Made by a program: the position numbers and the translations under genes | Notes under the pieces: model-generated | What the model was told of the DNA's origin: nothing | Databases searched by the model: none | The model's input: only the letters and a program-made list of their open reading frames with translations | Source of the DNA: Ruminococcus sp. | GTDB taxonomy: Bacteria; Bacillota; Clostridia; Oscillospirales; Acutalibacteraceae | Assembly (NCBI GenBank): GCA_017395925.1 | Contig: JAFQNJ010000035.1 | Coordinates: forward strand, 1 to 57,513 | Direction of reading: 5' to 3' | Length of the DNA: 57,513 nt | Shown here: positions 34,149 through 41,819 of the stretch, one piece after another | Position numbering within the stretch: position 1 is the stretch's first letter | Layout: each line of letters begins with the position of its first letter

Positions 34149-35312
34149 TTATTCATCCGAGCCTGCGGATTTTGACTGCGACTTCTTCTCTTTCTTTGAG
34201 AACAACCTTCTCATAAGGGGAACCTTATGGGTATCGTCCTTCTCGGGGATATTCCAGATATGGATAATGCCGTTTTCCTGAAGCTTCACAATAATGATAA
34301 TGGAAACAGGAAGCAGGAGCATTCCCACAACGCCGAAAATCTTCAGACCCACATACATCGCAATAAGAGTCACAATAGGAGGCAGACCCACCTGATCGCC
34401 GATAATCTTGGGCTCGATGATATTTCTGATTATTGTAATCAGCACATAGACAATAAGCAGTCCCACACCCATATAGATGTTGCCGATGCAGAGACTGATG
34501 ATGCCCCAGGGGATAAGTACCGTGCCTGTTCCCACTACGGGAAGGATATCAAGCACCGCAATAAACGCCGCCAATATGGGGGCATATTCCACCTTGAGAA
34601 TGGAGAGACCTATGAGTATCTCCAGATAGGTTATGAACATTATGATGATATAACCGCGGAGCATACTGAGGATGTTGGTAACAAAGAGTTGCTTTACGTT
34701 GATGACAACCTCGCGCTGTTTCTCATTAAGCTGAAGCAGAATGAAGCGTGTAATTTTGTTGTAATCCTTGGTGATGTAGCAGGATGCCACAATAGAAAAT
34801 ATAGTGGAAATCAGAAGTCCGGGACCGTCAACGATAATCTTCTCGGCAAATATTGTGAGGATGCTTGTCACTCCCGACACAGCGGTATCAACAAGGGTTG
34901 AGGGCAGATTTGTTATTGCCTTCGTCACATCAACGGGAAGTCGCTCGGTGATAATGGAAAACCACGCCATCAGGCTTGTGAATGTATGTTTGATATCAGG
35001 TGCCAGTCCCATGAGCCACTTGGTAAAGCCCGGCACCTCTTTGGTGAGCTGCCACACAACCAAGAATATCAGGGCAAAAATAGCACACAGCACAGTAAGC
35101 ACCAACAGACAGGACCAGAAACCTCTGGCAACCCTGGTCTTTTGGGTAAGCCACGCAACGGGTCGCTGAAGCACTATGGCAACGATAAGACCTATCACAA
35201 AGGGCAGAAGCCATATCATCAGATACTCAACAGCCACATAGACAAGGGCAAGTATCACTACGATAAAGAAAATATCGATGATAAACTTTCGTTTCTTTTC
35301 GGTTTTGTTCAT
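34149..35312 (-). CDS. AI-2E family transporter (PerM/YtvI-like)
   Basis: 387 residues, about eight membrane helices with the family's long amphipathic central region. Conserved C-terminal segments are LDILPVVGTGTVLIPWGI, IRNIIEPKIIGDQVGLPPIV and GLKIFGVVGMLLLPVSIII. ATG 35312 follows AAGGAG by 7 nt. Members export AI-2 (TqsA) or act in Na+/H+ exchange or other transport. luxS is 2 kb away in a separate unit, so an AI-2 role should not be assumed. Confidence 0.9.
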   Translation of the reverse strand: MNKTEKKRKFIIDIFFIVVILALVYVAVEYLMIWLLPFVIGLIVAIVLQRPVAWLTQKTRVARGFWSCLLVLTVLCAIFALIFLVVWQLTKEVPGFTKWLMGLAPDIKHTFTSLMAWFSIITERLPVDVTKAITNLPSTLVDTAVSGVTSILTIFAEKIIVDGPGLLISTIFSIVASCYITKDYNKITRFILLQLNEKQREVVINVKQLFVTNILSMLRGYIIIMFITYLEILIGLSILKVEYAPILAAFIAVLDILPVVGTGTVLIPWGIISLCIGNIYMGVGLLIVYVLITIIRNIIEPKIIGDQVGLPPIVTLIAMYVGLKIFGVVGMLLLPVSIIIIVKLQENGIIHIWNIPEKDDTHKVPLMRRLFSKKEKKSQSKSAGSDE

Positions 35313-35370
35313 CTGAACACTCCTTCGCAAAAAAATCCTGTATATCCAAATCCTTCTTCTCGGATTATTG

Positions 35371-35399
35371 TTGACTAAAATAACCAGTTATATTATACT
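35371..35399 (+). promoter_or_regulatory. Promoter of the LRR-dockerin gene at 35432
   Basis: Plus strand: TTGACT (35371-35376), 17-nt spacer, TATACT (35394-35399), 32 nt before the ATG. Confidence 0.75.
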
Positions 35400-35431
35400 A
35401 ATATATATAATAATTTACAAGGGTGAATTTT

Positions 35432-36712
35432 ATGAAAAAAGTTTTTTCGTTAATCCTTGCTCTGCTCACCTTGGTGAGTATGACAACTTTTGCAACTTCC
35501 ACCGTTCTGGCGGCTGAGGAGGACTTCTTTATCAAGCCGCTCACAGACACCACAGCCGAGATTACAGGCTATGCAGGCGACGGCGGCAATGTCATCATCC
35601 CCGACACCATCGGCGGTTACACCATTACAAGAATCGGCGACCAGGCATTCTATCAGAACAAGAATCTCAAGAACGTCACCCTTCCCGAAGGTGTTACCGA
35701 AATCGGCTTCAAGGCATTTGCAGGTGCTTTCATTACCGGAATCAAAATGTCCGACAATGTCACCACTCTGGGCAACAATGCCTTTTCCTACTGCATTAAC
35801 CTTACCGATGTTGCTCTCTCCAAAAACATCAAAGTCATCCCCAACAATGCATTCTCCTTCTGCACACGTCTTGAGAGCATCACCATTCCCGAGGGTGTTG
35901 AGGATATCGACATCAGCGCCTTCCAGTCCTGCTACCATCTGGTGAATGTAAACCTCCCCAACAGCCTCAACACTGTGGGCGAATACGCCTTTGCATACAC
36001 CGCCATCAAGAACCTCACCCTCCCCGAGGGTCTTGAGGAAATCAAGAGTCAGGCATTCTTTATGTGCGAGAAGATGGAGTCTGCCATTATCCCCTCCACA
36101 GTCAAGACCATCGGCAAGTGGGCATTCGGCAGCTGCTTTGCCCTGACAGACCTTATTATTCGTGACGGCGTAGAGATAATCGAGGCTTATGCCTTTGACT
36201 CCTCCCCCATTGCCGTTGTGGAGATTCCCTCTTCCGTTTATGAAATCGGCGAGTATGCTCTTGGCTACTACTATGTAGAGGAAGACTTCAGCTACTATAA
36301 ATACGAGGATTTTGAGATTATCTGCGAAGAAGGCTCTGCCGCCGCAATGTATGCAGCAAACAACGATATGACCTTCAGCAAGCCCGGCGAGGACAATCCC
36401 ACAAACCCCACAGAGCCTGACGACACAAAGCCTTCAGAGCCTGACGACACAAAGCCTTCAGAGCCTGACGAAACAGACCCCTCTGCTCCCACCGACACAG
36501 AGCCCTCTTCCCCCGAGGACGACTTCAAGCAGGGCGACGTCAATATGGACGGCAATGTGAACATCAAGGATGCCACCGCGATTCAGAAGCATCTGGTTGA
36601 CCTGATTAAGCTTAACGAAAAAGCTCTTGAGCTTGCCGAGTTTGACGGGGACAACAAGATTACTGTCCGTGATGCCACAGCAATTCAGAAGCACATCGCA
36701 GGCCTTGCCTGA
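35432..36712 (+). CDS. Secreted LRR (BspA-type) protein with dockerin
   Basis: 426 residues. Signal peptide (MKKVFSLILALLTLVSMTTF), about nine LRR_5 repeats (LPEGVTEIGFKAF, IPSTVKTIGKWAFGSC and so on) to about 290, an acidic Thr/Pro linker with DDTKPSEP repeated, and a C-terminal dockerin. The two dockerin repeats are GDVNMDGNVNIKDATAIQKH and FDGDNKITVRDATAIQKHIA. AAGGGTG precedes ATG 35432; a GTG at 35423 overlaps it. A shorter relative of the gene at 16257, with its own promoter and terminator. Confidence 0.92.
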   Translation: MKKVFSLILALLTLVSMTTFATSTVLAAEEDFFIKPLTDTTAEITGYAGDGGNVIIPDTIGGYTITRIGDQAFYQNKNLKNVTLPEGVTEIGFKAFAGAFITGIKMSDNVTTLGNNAFSYCINLTDVALSKNIKVIPNNAFSFCTRLESITIPEGVEDIDISAFQSCYHLVNVNLPNSLNTVGEYAFAYTAIKNLTLPEGLEEIKSQAFFMCEKMESAIIPSTVKTIGKWAFGSCFALTDLIIRDGVEIIEAYAFDSSPIAVVEIPSSVYEIGEYALGYYYVEEDFSYYKYEDFEIICEEGSAAAMYAANNDMTFSKPGEDNPTNPTEPDDTKPSEPDDTKPSEPDETDPSAPTDTEPSSPEDDFKQGDVNMDGNVNIKDATAIQKHLVDLIKLNEKALELAEFDGDNKITVRDATAIQKHIAGLA

Positions 36713-36738
36713 ACACAAAGTGAACAATCAAACCCAAA

Positions 36739-36767
36739 GCCGTCGGTTAATCGCCGACGGTTTTTTT
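36739..36767 (+). terminator. Terminator of the LRR-dockerin gene
   Basis: GCCGTCGG / CCGACGG stem followed by TTTTTTT, 27 nt after the stop. Confidence 0.85.
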
Positions 36768-36787
36768 ATTAGCAGAAAACCAATCAA

Positions 36788-36843
36788 AAACCCCACCGAG
36801 ACAGACCGCACGTTCGCCTCGGTGGGGTTTAATCTATGCTTTT
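36788..36843 (-). terminator. Terminator of dockerin operon 1 (shared with operon 2)
   Basis: Strong stem AACCCCACCGAG / CTCGGTGGGGTT with T-run on the minus strand. The segment CAGACCGCACGTTCGCCTCG and its right flank through TTTAATCTATGCTTTT recur almost unchanged at 41047-41087. Confidence 0.85.
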
Positions 36844-36866
36844 TTTGGAGAATGGAAAATTCACAT

Positions 36867-37046
36867 TTATCCGAAATAAGGAAACACCCCTGATGAATAC
36901 TTCTGAATTGCAGTTGCATCGTGGATGTTCAGGGTATAGTCAAGGTTAGCATTTCCTGTTTTTTCATGCCTTGCCGTTGCAACCACCGAGAAAGCACAAG
37001 ATAAGGTCATAATACACACAAGAGTTAATGCTAATATCTTTTTCAT
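36867..37046 (-). CDS. Tiny secreted single-repeat dockerin-like protein (59 aa)
   Basis: Read from the minus strand: signal peptide MKKILALTLVCIMTLSCAFS, cleavage near VVATA, then about 30 mature residues with one dockerin half-repeat, NANLDYTLNIHDATAIQKYS. AGGAG is 6 nt upstream of ATG 37046. It starts 22 nt after the preceding dockerin gene, so it is the third gene of that operon. It could be a remnant of a larger dockerin protein, but signal, ribosome binding site and reading frame are intact. Confidence 0.75.
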   Translation of the reverse strand: MKKILALTLVCIMTLSCAFSVVATARHEKTGNANLDYTLNIHDATAIQKYSSGVFPYFG

Positions 37047-37067
37047 AATTATCTCCTATTCATAATT

Positions 37068-37682
37068 TTACGCAGGTAAAACATATTCATCAAGATTTAC
37101 GTATTTCAAATCAAAATTTGCTCTGTAATCCAATGCTTTTAATGCTTCTAATAAGTTCTCTTTGCCCGGCTCCTGTAAATACAGCATATAATAAGTGCGC
37201 TTGGAATAACTCAACTCTGTTTTTTCGATTCTGCTGAAATTCAACTCAGGGAAATCCGCCAGCGTATAGTCATAATCTGCATTCTTGGGAGTGATGACAA
37301 GGTATCTTCCTTCGAAGAGTGCATTCAATGTTTTTCCTTGCGAAAATTTATCCGTATATGTCATCTTTACAACTTCATCCACCGAAGAGGCTGTGTCAAG
37401 CCCTGCCAGATGCTTCTGAATGGCGGTGGCATTACGTACCGAGAAGCCCTCGCCCTCTGTATCGGCAAGATATCTCTGAACCGCAGTAAGGTAAACTACC
37501 TCTGCCACACCCTTCTGCACCAATGTGGCATCGCGGACGGTAACCTCGCCGTCCATATCCACATCGCCGTAGATAAACTCCTCTGGCGGTGTATATGTGC
37601 TCTCGGCTGATGCACCTGTCGCCACAAACGATGAACCTGTTATCATCAACAGTGCGATTAGTACACATAATATCTTTTTCAC
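37068..37682 (-). CDS. Secreted dockerin protein with I9-propeptide-like domain (copy B)
   Basis: 204 residues: signal peptide (MKKILCVLIALLMITGSSFV), then an N-terminal dockerin (GDVDMDGEVTVRDATLVQKG; RYLADTEGEGFSVRNATAIQ), then a ~95-residue C-terminal domain with YLVITPKNADYDYTLADFPE and KENLLEALKALDYR. The last part resembles the peptidase inhibitor I9/subtilase propeptide pattern. GTG 37682 has GGGGG 7 nt upstream. Tandem paralogue of the next gene; the dockerin-coding DNA is nearly identical. Confidence 0.85.
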   Translation of the reverse strand: MKKILCVLIALLMITGSSFVATGASAESTYTPPEEFIYGDVDMDGEVTVRDATLVQKGVAEVVYLTAVQRYLADTEGEGFSVRNATAIQKHLAGLDTASSVDEVVKMTYTDKFSQGKTLNALFEGRYLVITPKNADYDYTLADFPELNFSRIEKTELSYSKRTYYMLYLQEPGKENLLEALKALDYRANFDLKYVNLDEYVLPA

Positions 37683-38240
37683 AATGCTACCCCCTCATTT
37701 AATCAATGTTCGGTAAATATATAGTTAGGTTCAACACTTTTTATATCCAGATTAGCCCTATAATCCAGGACTTCTATTGCCTTCAGCACATTTTCTCTTG
37801 TAGGTTCTCGGAGATATAGGCAATAAACAAGAAAATTTCTGTCTACGGAACCTATAGATGTTATTTTATCAAATTCAAACTCCGGGAAATCCTCAAGTGT
37901 ATATTCAAATTCAAGGTGTTTTGAGATAACCATAATCAGACTATCATCAAAATCCGCGTCTTCAGGTACATTGCTTGAAAACTTATCCGTATATGTCATC
38001 TTTACAACCTCATCCACCGAGGAGGCTGTGTCAAGCCCTGCCAGATGCTTCTGAATGGCGGTGGCATTACGCACCGAAAAGCCCTCGCCCTCTGTATCGG
38101 CAAGATATCTCTGCACCGCAGTAAGGTAAACTACCTCTGCCACACCCTTCTGCACCAATGTGGCATCGCGGACGGTAACCTCCCCGTCCATATCCACGTC
38201 GCCGTAGATAAACTCCTCGGGGGGTGTATATGTGCTCTCG
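37378..38240. repeat. Direct duplication of dockerin-coding segments
   Basis: About 220 bp encoding the dockerin and part of the signal peptide of copies B (37378-37600) and A (37999-38236) differ at only a few positions, while their flanking C-terminal domains have diverged widely. This points to recent tandem duplication or gene conversion restricted to the dockerin segment. Confidence 0.8.
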
Positions 38241-38323
38241 GCTGATGCACCAAACACGCACACACTCGCCATCATAACGGATATAATCAGAATAAACGAA
38301 ATAATCTTAAAATACTGTTTCAT
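37703..38323 (-). CDS. Secreted dockerin protein with I9-propeptide-like domain (copy A)
   Basis: 206 residues: signal peptide, N-terminal dockerin almost identical to copy B (GDVDMDGEVTVRDATLVQKG), then a diverged C-terminal domain: LIMVISKHLEFEYTLEDFPE, then ENVLKAIEVLDYR, ending KSVEPNYIFTEH. The VEPNY ending is typical of I9/subtilisin-propeptide folds. First gene of dockerin operon 1; AGGAGG upstream of the ATG. Such domains inhibit or chaperone subtilases, but no protease is fused here, so the role is inferred only. Confidence 0.85.
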   Translation of the reverse strand: MKQYFKIISFILIISVMMASVCVFGASAESTYTPPEEFIYGDVDMDGEVTVRDATLVQKGVAEVVYLTAVQRYLADTEGEGFSVRNATAIQKHLAGLDTASSVDEVVKMTYTDKFSSNVPEDADFDDSLIMVISKHLEFEYTLEDFPEFEFDKITSIGSVDRNFLVYCLYLREPTRENVLKAIEVLDYRANLDIKSVEPNYIFTEH

Positions 38324-38369
38324 AAAAACTCCTCCTGAATAGTGTTGATGATTTGCTTCTTAATACCCA

Positions 38370-38487
38370 TGGGTATCGCCGCTTTCTTTTATGTTTTGCC
38401 TACGTTTTTGCAAGTAAACACATAATTATTGTGAATATTTACCATATCTTCATTTTTAGTATATCATCACACAAAAGTACTTGTCAA
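38370..38487 (-). promoter_or_regulatory. Promoter and conserved leader of dockerin operon 1
   Basis: Minus strand: TTGACA (38482-38487), 18-nt spacer, TATACT (38458-38463), then a ~100-nt untranslated leader. The leader contains GTAGGCAAAACATAAAAGAA, GCGGCGATACC and the palindrome ACCCATGGGT (about 38370-38400). The same promoter-leader block occurs before dockerin operon 2 (43450-43573). No known riboswitch class is recognised in it. Confidence 0.75.
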
Positions 38488-38596
38488 GAATATTTTGTTT
38501 ATCATAATATATATTTACACTCCTCATACTGTTCATCGTCAAAAACGAAATACAGAAAAGCGAAATGTACTGTACCTCCTGTTTGCATCACACACA

Positions 38597-38628
38597 AAAA
38601 GGCACACTCCATATCGGGAGTGTGCCTC
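38597..38628 (-). terminator. Terminator of the EF-G-like gene
   Basis: AGGCACACTCC / GGAGTGTGCCT stem followed by TTTTTG on the minus strand, 52 nt after the stop. Confidence 0.85.
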
Positions 38629-38679
38629 TTGATTTATGCCCAAATTTCAAACAAATCTTAAGCAATATTAATTTTTAAA

Positions 38680-40749
38680 TCAGTCCTCGGCATCCTGCTT
38701 TGCCTGCTCGATAACCTTCTGGGCAATGTTTGCAGGTGCGTCCTCGTAGCGGACAAACTCAAAGGTGTATGTACCTCTACCCTGGGTAGCCTGACGGATG
38801 AAGGTGTTGAAGTCGTGCATCTCTGCCATGGGAACCTCAGCCTCGATAACCTGCATTCCGTCCTCGTCGGTATCCATACCGAGGATTCTGCCGCGGCGCT
38901 TGTTGACCTCACCCATAATGTCGCCCATGTGAGCATCGGAGACGGTGGCTCTCAGTGTGCCGTAGGGCTCAAGGAGTGTGGGGTTGGCAAGTGCCATACC
39001 GTTCTTGTATGCGATTTTTGCCGCCATCTTGAATGCCATTTCGTTGGAGTCAACGGGATGGTAGGAGCCGTCATAGAGGGTAGCCTTCAGACCGACAACG
39101 GGATATCCTGCCAGAGGACCCTTGTTGATAGCTTCAAGGAGACCCTTCTCAACTGCGGGGAAGAAGTTCTTGGGGACGGAGCCGCCCACAACTCTCTCGC
39201 CGAACTCCAGACCTGCTGCACCGCAGGGCTCGAACTCGATCCAAACGTCACCGAACTGGCCTGCACCGCCGGACTGCTTCTTGTGTCTGCCCTGAACCTG
39301 AACTCTCTTGCGGATAGCTTCTCTGTATGCAACCTTGGGAACCTGAAGTGTAACCTCAACGTTGAACTTTGACTTGAGCTTTGCCACTACAACCTCAAGA
39401 TGCTGGTCGCCCAGACCTGTGATAACCATTTCCTTGGTTTCCTTGTCGGACGTGAACTTGAGGGAGGGGTCTTCCTCCAGAAGTCTTGCAATACCCTGAG
39501 CAACCTTATCCTCTTCACCCTTCTTCTTGGGGTACACAGCCATCTTGTGGGTTGCGTGGGGATAACGGATACCGCTGAGGGTCAGTTTGCGCTGGGGTGC
39601 GCAGAGAGTGTCGCCTGTCTGTGCCTGTGAAAGCTTGGGAATGGCACCGATGTCGCCTGCGCCGATGTATGCGGCATCCTCCTGCTTCTTGCCCTTGACG
39701 AAGAGAACCTTGGAAATTCTCTCGCTCTCGCCTGTACGCATATTGACAAGGGGAGCATCGGGAGATACTTTACCCGAGATAACCTTGAAGTATGAAAGTT
39801 TTCCGACAAAGGGGTCGGCAACTGTCTTGAAGATAATTGCGGCTGTGGGGTCAGCCTCGTTAACCTTAACGGTAACCTTCTCGCCCGACTCGGTTTCGGC
39901 AACCTCCTCTGTACCATCTGCTGCTGTGGGAGCAATGGCGCAGATAAGGTCCATCATCTGGGGAATACCGTCAAGAGTGATGGCATCGGCACAAACTACG
40001 GGATAAACAGAAGAATTCTGCACGGCTGTCTTCACACCGCGGAGCATCTCCTCGGGAGTGAAATCCTCGCCGCCGAAGTACTTCTCCATAAGCTCCTCGT
40101 CGGTTTCGGCAACAACTTCCTTGAGGGCATCAAGGTACTCGTCATAGTAATCAAACTCGGGAAGTGCAACCTCAGTTGCCTTGCCCTGAGCGTATTTATA
40201 AGCCTTGCCGTTGAGGATATCAATGTAGCACTCTGCCTTGCCGCCCTTCACAACGGGAACGAAAACAGGGCAGACCTTGTTGCCGAAGGTATCCTTGAGG
40301 GTGCCGATAATGCTTGAGTAGAAGTCAACGCTCTCGTCACAGAGACCGTTTACGATGAACATTCTGGGAAGTCCGCGTCTTCTGGCGTAGATGAAAGCCT
40401 TCTCGGTACCGACGCCGCAGCCGTGCTTTGCAGAAACAACAACGCCTGCAATATCAGCCGCACGCATACCCTCAGCCTCGCCTGCCTTGAAGTCGAACAG
40501 ACCGGGAGTATCCATAACATTAAGCTTCTTGCCACTCCATTCAACGGGAGCAATAGCAATAGAAATAGATGCCTTTCTCTTTATTTCCTCGGGGTCGAAG
40601 TCCATCACGGTATTGCCGTCGGCAACCTTACCCAGACGGTCGCTTCCGCCCGATACATAAATCATAGCCTCGGCAAGAGAGGTCATACCGGAGGAGCCTC
40701 TGCCTGCAAGAGCGATGTTGATAATCTCTTGTGCTTTGTACTGTTTCAA
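38680..40749 (-). CDS. Elongation factor G-like protein with degenerate GTPase site
   Basis: 689 residues with full EF-G architecture: G domain, domain II (about 290-390), III, IV (QGRHKKQSGGAGQFGDVWIE), V (EPYGTLRATVSDAHMGDIMG). The G domain departs from consensus: the P-loop reads GRGSSGMTS, so the lysine is Met22; the hydrolysis histidine of DTPGH is Leu84 (DTPGLFDF); and NKxD is NGLCD (134-138). TTG 40749 lies 9 nt after AAGGAG. It is probably an FusA2-type paralogue, with the housekeeping fusA elsewhere. GTP binding may be altered or lost. Confidence 0.88.
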   Translation of the reverse strand: MKQYKAQEIINIALAGRGSSGMTSLAEAMIYVSGGSDRLGKVADGNTVMDFDPEEIKRKASISIAIAPVEWSGKKLNVMDTPGLFDFKAGEAEGMRAADIAGVVVSAKHGCGVGTEKAFIYARRRGLPRMFIVNGLCDESVDFYSSIIGTLKDTFGNKVCPVFVPVVKGGKAECYIDILNGKAYKYAQGKATEVALPEFDYYDEYLDALKEVVAETDEELMEKYFGGEDFTPEEMLRGVKTAVQNSSVYPVVCADAITLDGIPQMMDLICAIAPTAADGTEEVAETESGEKVTVKVNEADPTAAIIFKTVADPFVGKLSYFKVISGKVSPDAPLVNMRTGESERISKVLFVKGKKQEDAAYIGAGDIGAIPKLSQAQTGDTLCAPQRKLTLSGIRYPHATHKMAVYPKKKGEEDKVAQGIARLLEEDPSLKFTSDKETKEMVITGLGDQHLEVVVAKLKSKFNVEVTLQVPKVAYREAIRKRVQVQGRHKKQSGGAGQFGDVWIEFEPCGAAGLEFGERVVGGSVPKNFFPAVEKGLLEAINKGPLAGYPVVGLKATLYDGSYHPVDSNEMAFKMAAKIAYKNGMALANPTLLEPYGTLRATVSDAHMGDIMGEVNKRRGRILGMDTDEDGMQVIEAEVPMAEMHDFNTFIRQATQGRGTYTFEFVRYEDAPANIAQKVIEQAKQDAED

Positions 40750-40831
40750 AATGTTTATCTCCTTTCGGGCTCACACGCGTGAGCGGGTAAACTGTTTAGC
40801 GATTTCGCATAATAAAATCGACTACCCTTAA

Positions 40832-40860
40832 ATTATATCAAAGCGAAATTCATAACACAA
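40832..40860 (-). promoter_or_regulatory. Promoter of the EF-G-like gene
   Basis: Minus strand: TTGTGT (40855-40860), 17-nt spacer, TATAAT (40832-40837), 83 nt upstream of the start. The rest of the gap to 41030 is AT-rich and shows nothing I can name. Confidence 0.6.
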
Positions 40861-41032
40861 CAAAAAAATGGCATTGTACCCAAAAATCAACTTCTTACCC
40901 AATTAGAAGTCCAAATATTTGTGCATATTGCATAATAGTTATTATAGTTATGTGAATTATTTAACAGTTCATTACAATTATATTTCCCGATAGGAAATTT
41001 ATGCACACCTTGCGATTTCCCGCCCCCCAAAA

Positions 41033-41087
41033 AAAATCCACCGAAGCAGACCGCACGTCCGCCTCGGTGGGGTTTAATCTATGCTTT
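41033..41087 (-). terminator. Terminator of dockerin operon 2
   Basis: ATCCACCGA / TCGGTGGGGT stem with a T-run on the minus strand. About 40 bp of it match the terminator of dockerin operon 1 at 36803-36843. Confidence 0.8.
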
Positions 41088-41130
41088 TATTTCAGATTTG
41101 CTTTTTGTGGATAATGAAACTTATCTCAAA

Positions 41131-41805
41131 TTAATACTCAAGTCCTGCGATATATTTCTGAATCGCGGTGGCGTCCTTAATGTTTATTATATAATCCAGA
41201 TTCATATCTATAACGTAGTGATAAAGTTCCCCATTCAAATAATTATTATAAACTTTATCCAGACCGGCTATTTTCTTCTGAAGCAAAGTCACGTCCTTTA
41301 TATTCAATTCGCCGTTGAAATCAACATCACCGCGCAGTCCAACTTGAACAGGGCTCCGCTGTGTCATTGCATTGAGTCCGGGCACCATTTCTTCGGGATA
41401 TTTTTCATAGGCTTCTCTGATGTGAAGCACTTCGTCCGTAGAGGAAACATATACATATATACGGGGCGCCCTAGGATAGGTATACTGATAATCAAAAAAC
41501 ACATAGTCACCTATTATACGAAGAAATATCGCAGGTTCTCCGTAATAATCAGGAGATGGCTCTACTATAATATAATCCGGAACGATTTCATCTGAACTGG
41601 CTACTTCTGTATAATGCACATACAATTCTTTGTAAGTATTAAACCCCATTTCAGGACCGTTTGGAGATAATCTGTCACAACATTCTTTAAATCGAGGACT
41701 ATAAAACTCATTTGAATAGAGGTTGCCTTCTTCCGTTACTGCGGAGACACTCACTACTCCCAAAAGCATCATCAGCGCAATGGTAAAGCATAATATCTTC
41801 TTCAT
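41131..41805 (-). CDS. Secreted dockerin protein with conserved ~90-aa domain (copy 3)
   Basis: 224 residues. Signal peptide MKKILCFTIALMMLLGVVSV; variable N-terminal segment; then a domain with PDYIIVEPSPDY, IIGDYVFFDY, IYVYVSSTDEVLHIREAYEK and PEEMVPGL. A C-terminal dockerin follows (RGDVDFNGELNIKDVTLLQK; DMNLDYIINIKDATAIQK). ATG 41805 is preceded by GAGGTGAT. Last gene of dockerin operon 2; its signal peptide is nearly identical to that of the gene upstream. Confidence 0.87.
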   Translation of the reverse strand: MKKILCFTIALMMLLGVVSVSAVTEEGNLYSNEFYSPRFKECCDRLSPNGPEMGFNTYKELYVHYTEVASSDEIVPDYIIVEPSPDYYGEPAIFLRIIGDYVFFDYQYTYPRAPRIYVYVSSTDEVLHIREAYEKYPEEMVPGLNAMTQRSPVQVGLRGDVDFNGELNIKDVTLLQKKIAGLDKVYNNYLNGELYHYVIDMNLDYIINIKDATAIQKYIAGLEY

Positions 41806-41819
41806 AATTATCACCTCAT

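Noticed and set aside
31777..35312. A local AI-2 quorum circuit formed by luxS and the AI-2E family permease
   Set aside because: The genes lie in separate units with a repeat region and an unrelated gene between, and most AI-2E family members do not transport AI-2.
38370..38487. Cyclic-di-GMP or other known riboswitch in the dockerin leader
   Set aside because: I compared it mentally with GEMM, fluoride, preQ1 and related consensus motifs; only isolated short strings such as GCAAA agree, so I leave it as an unknown leader.
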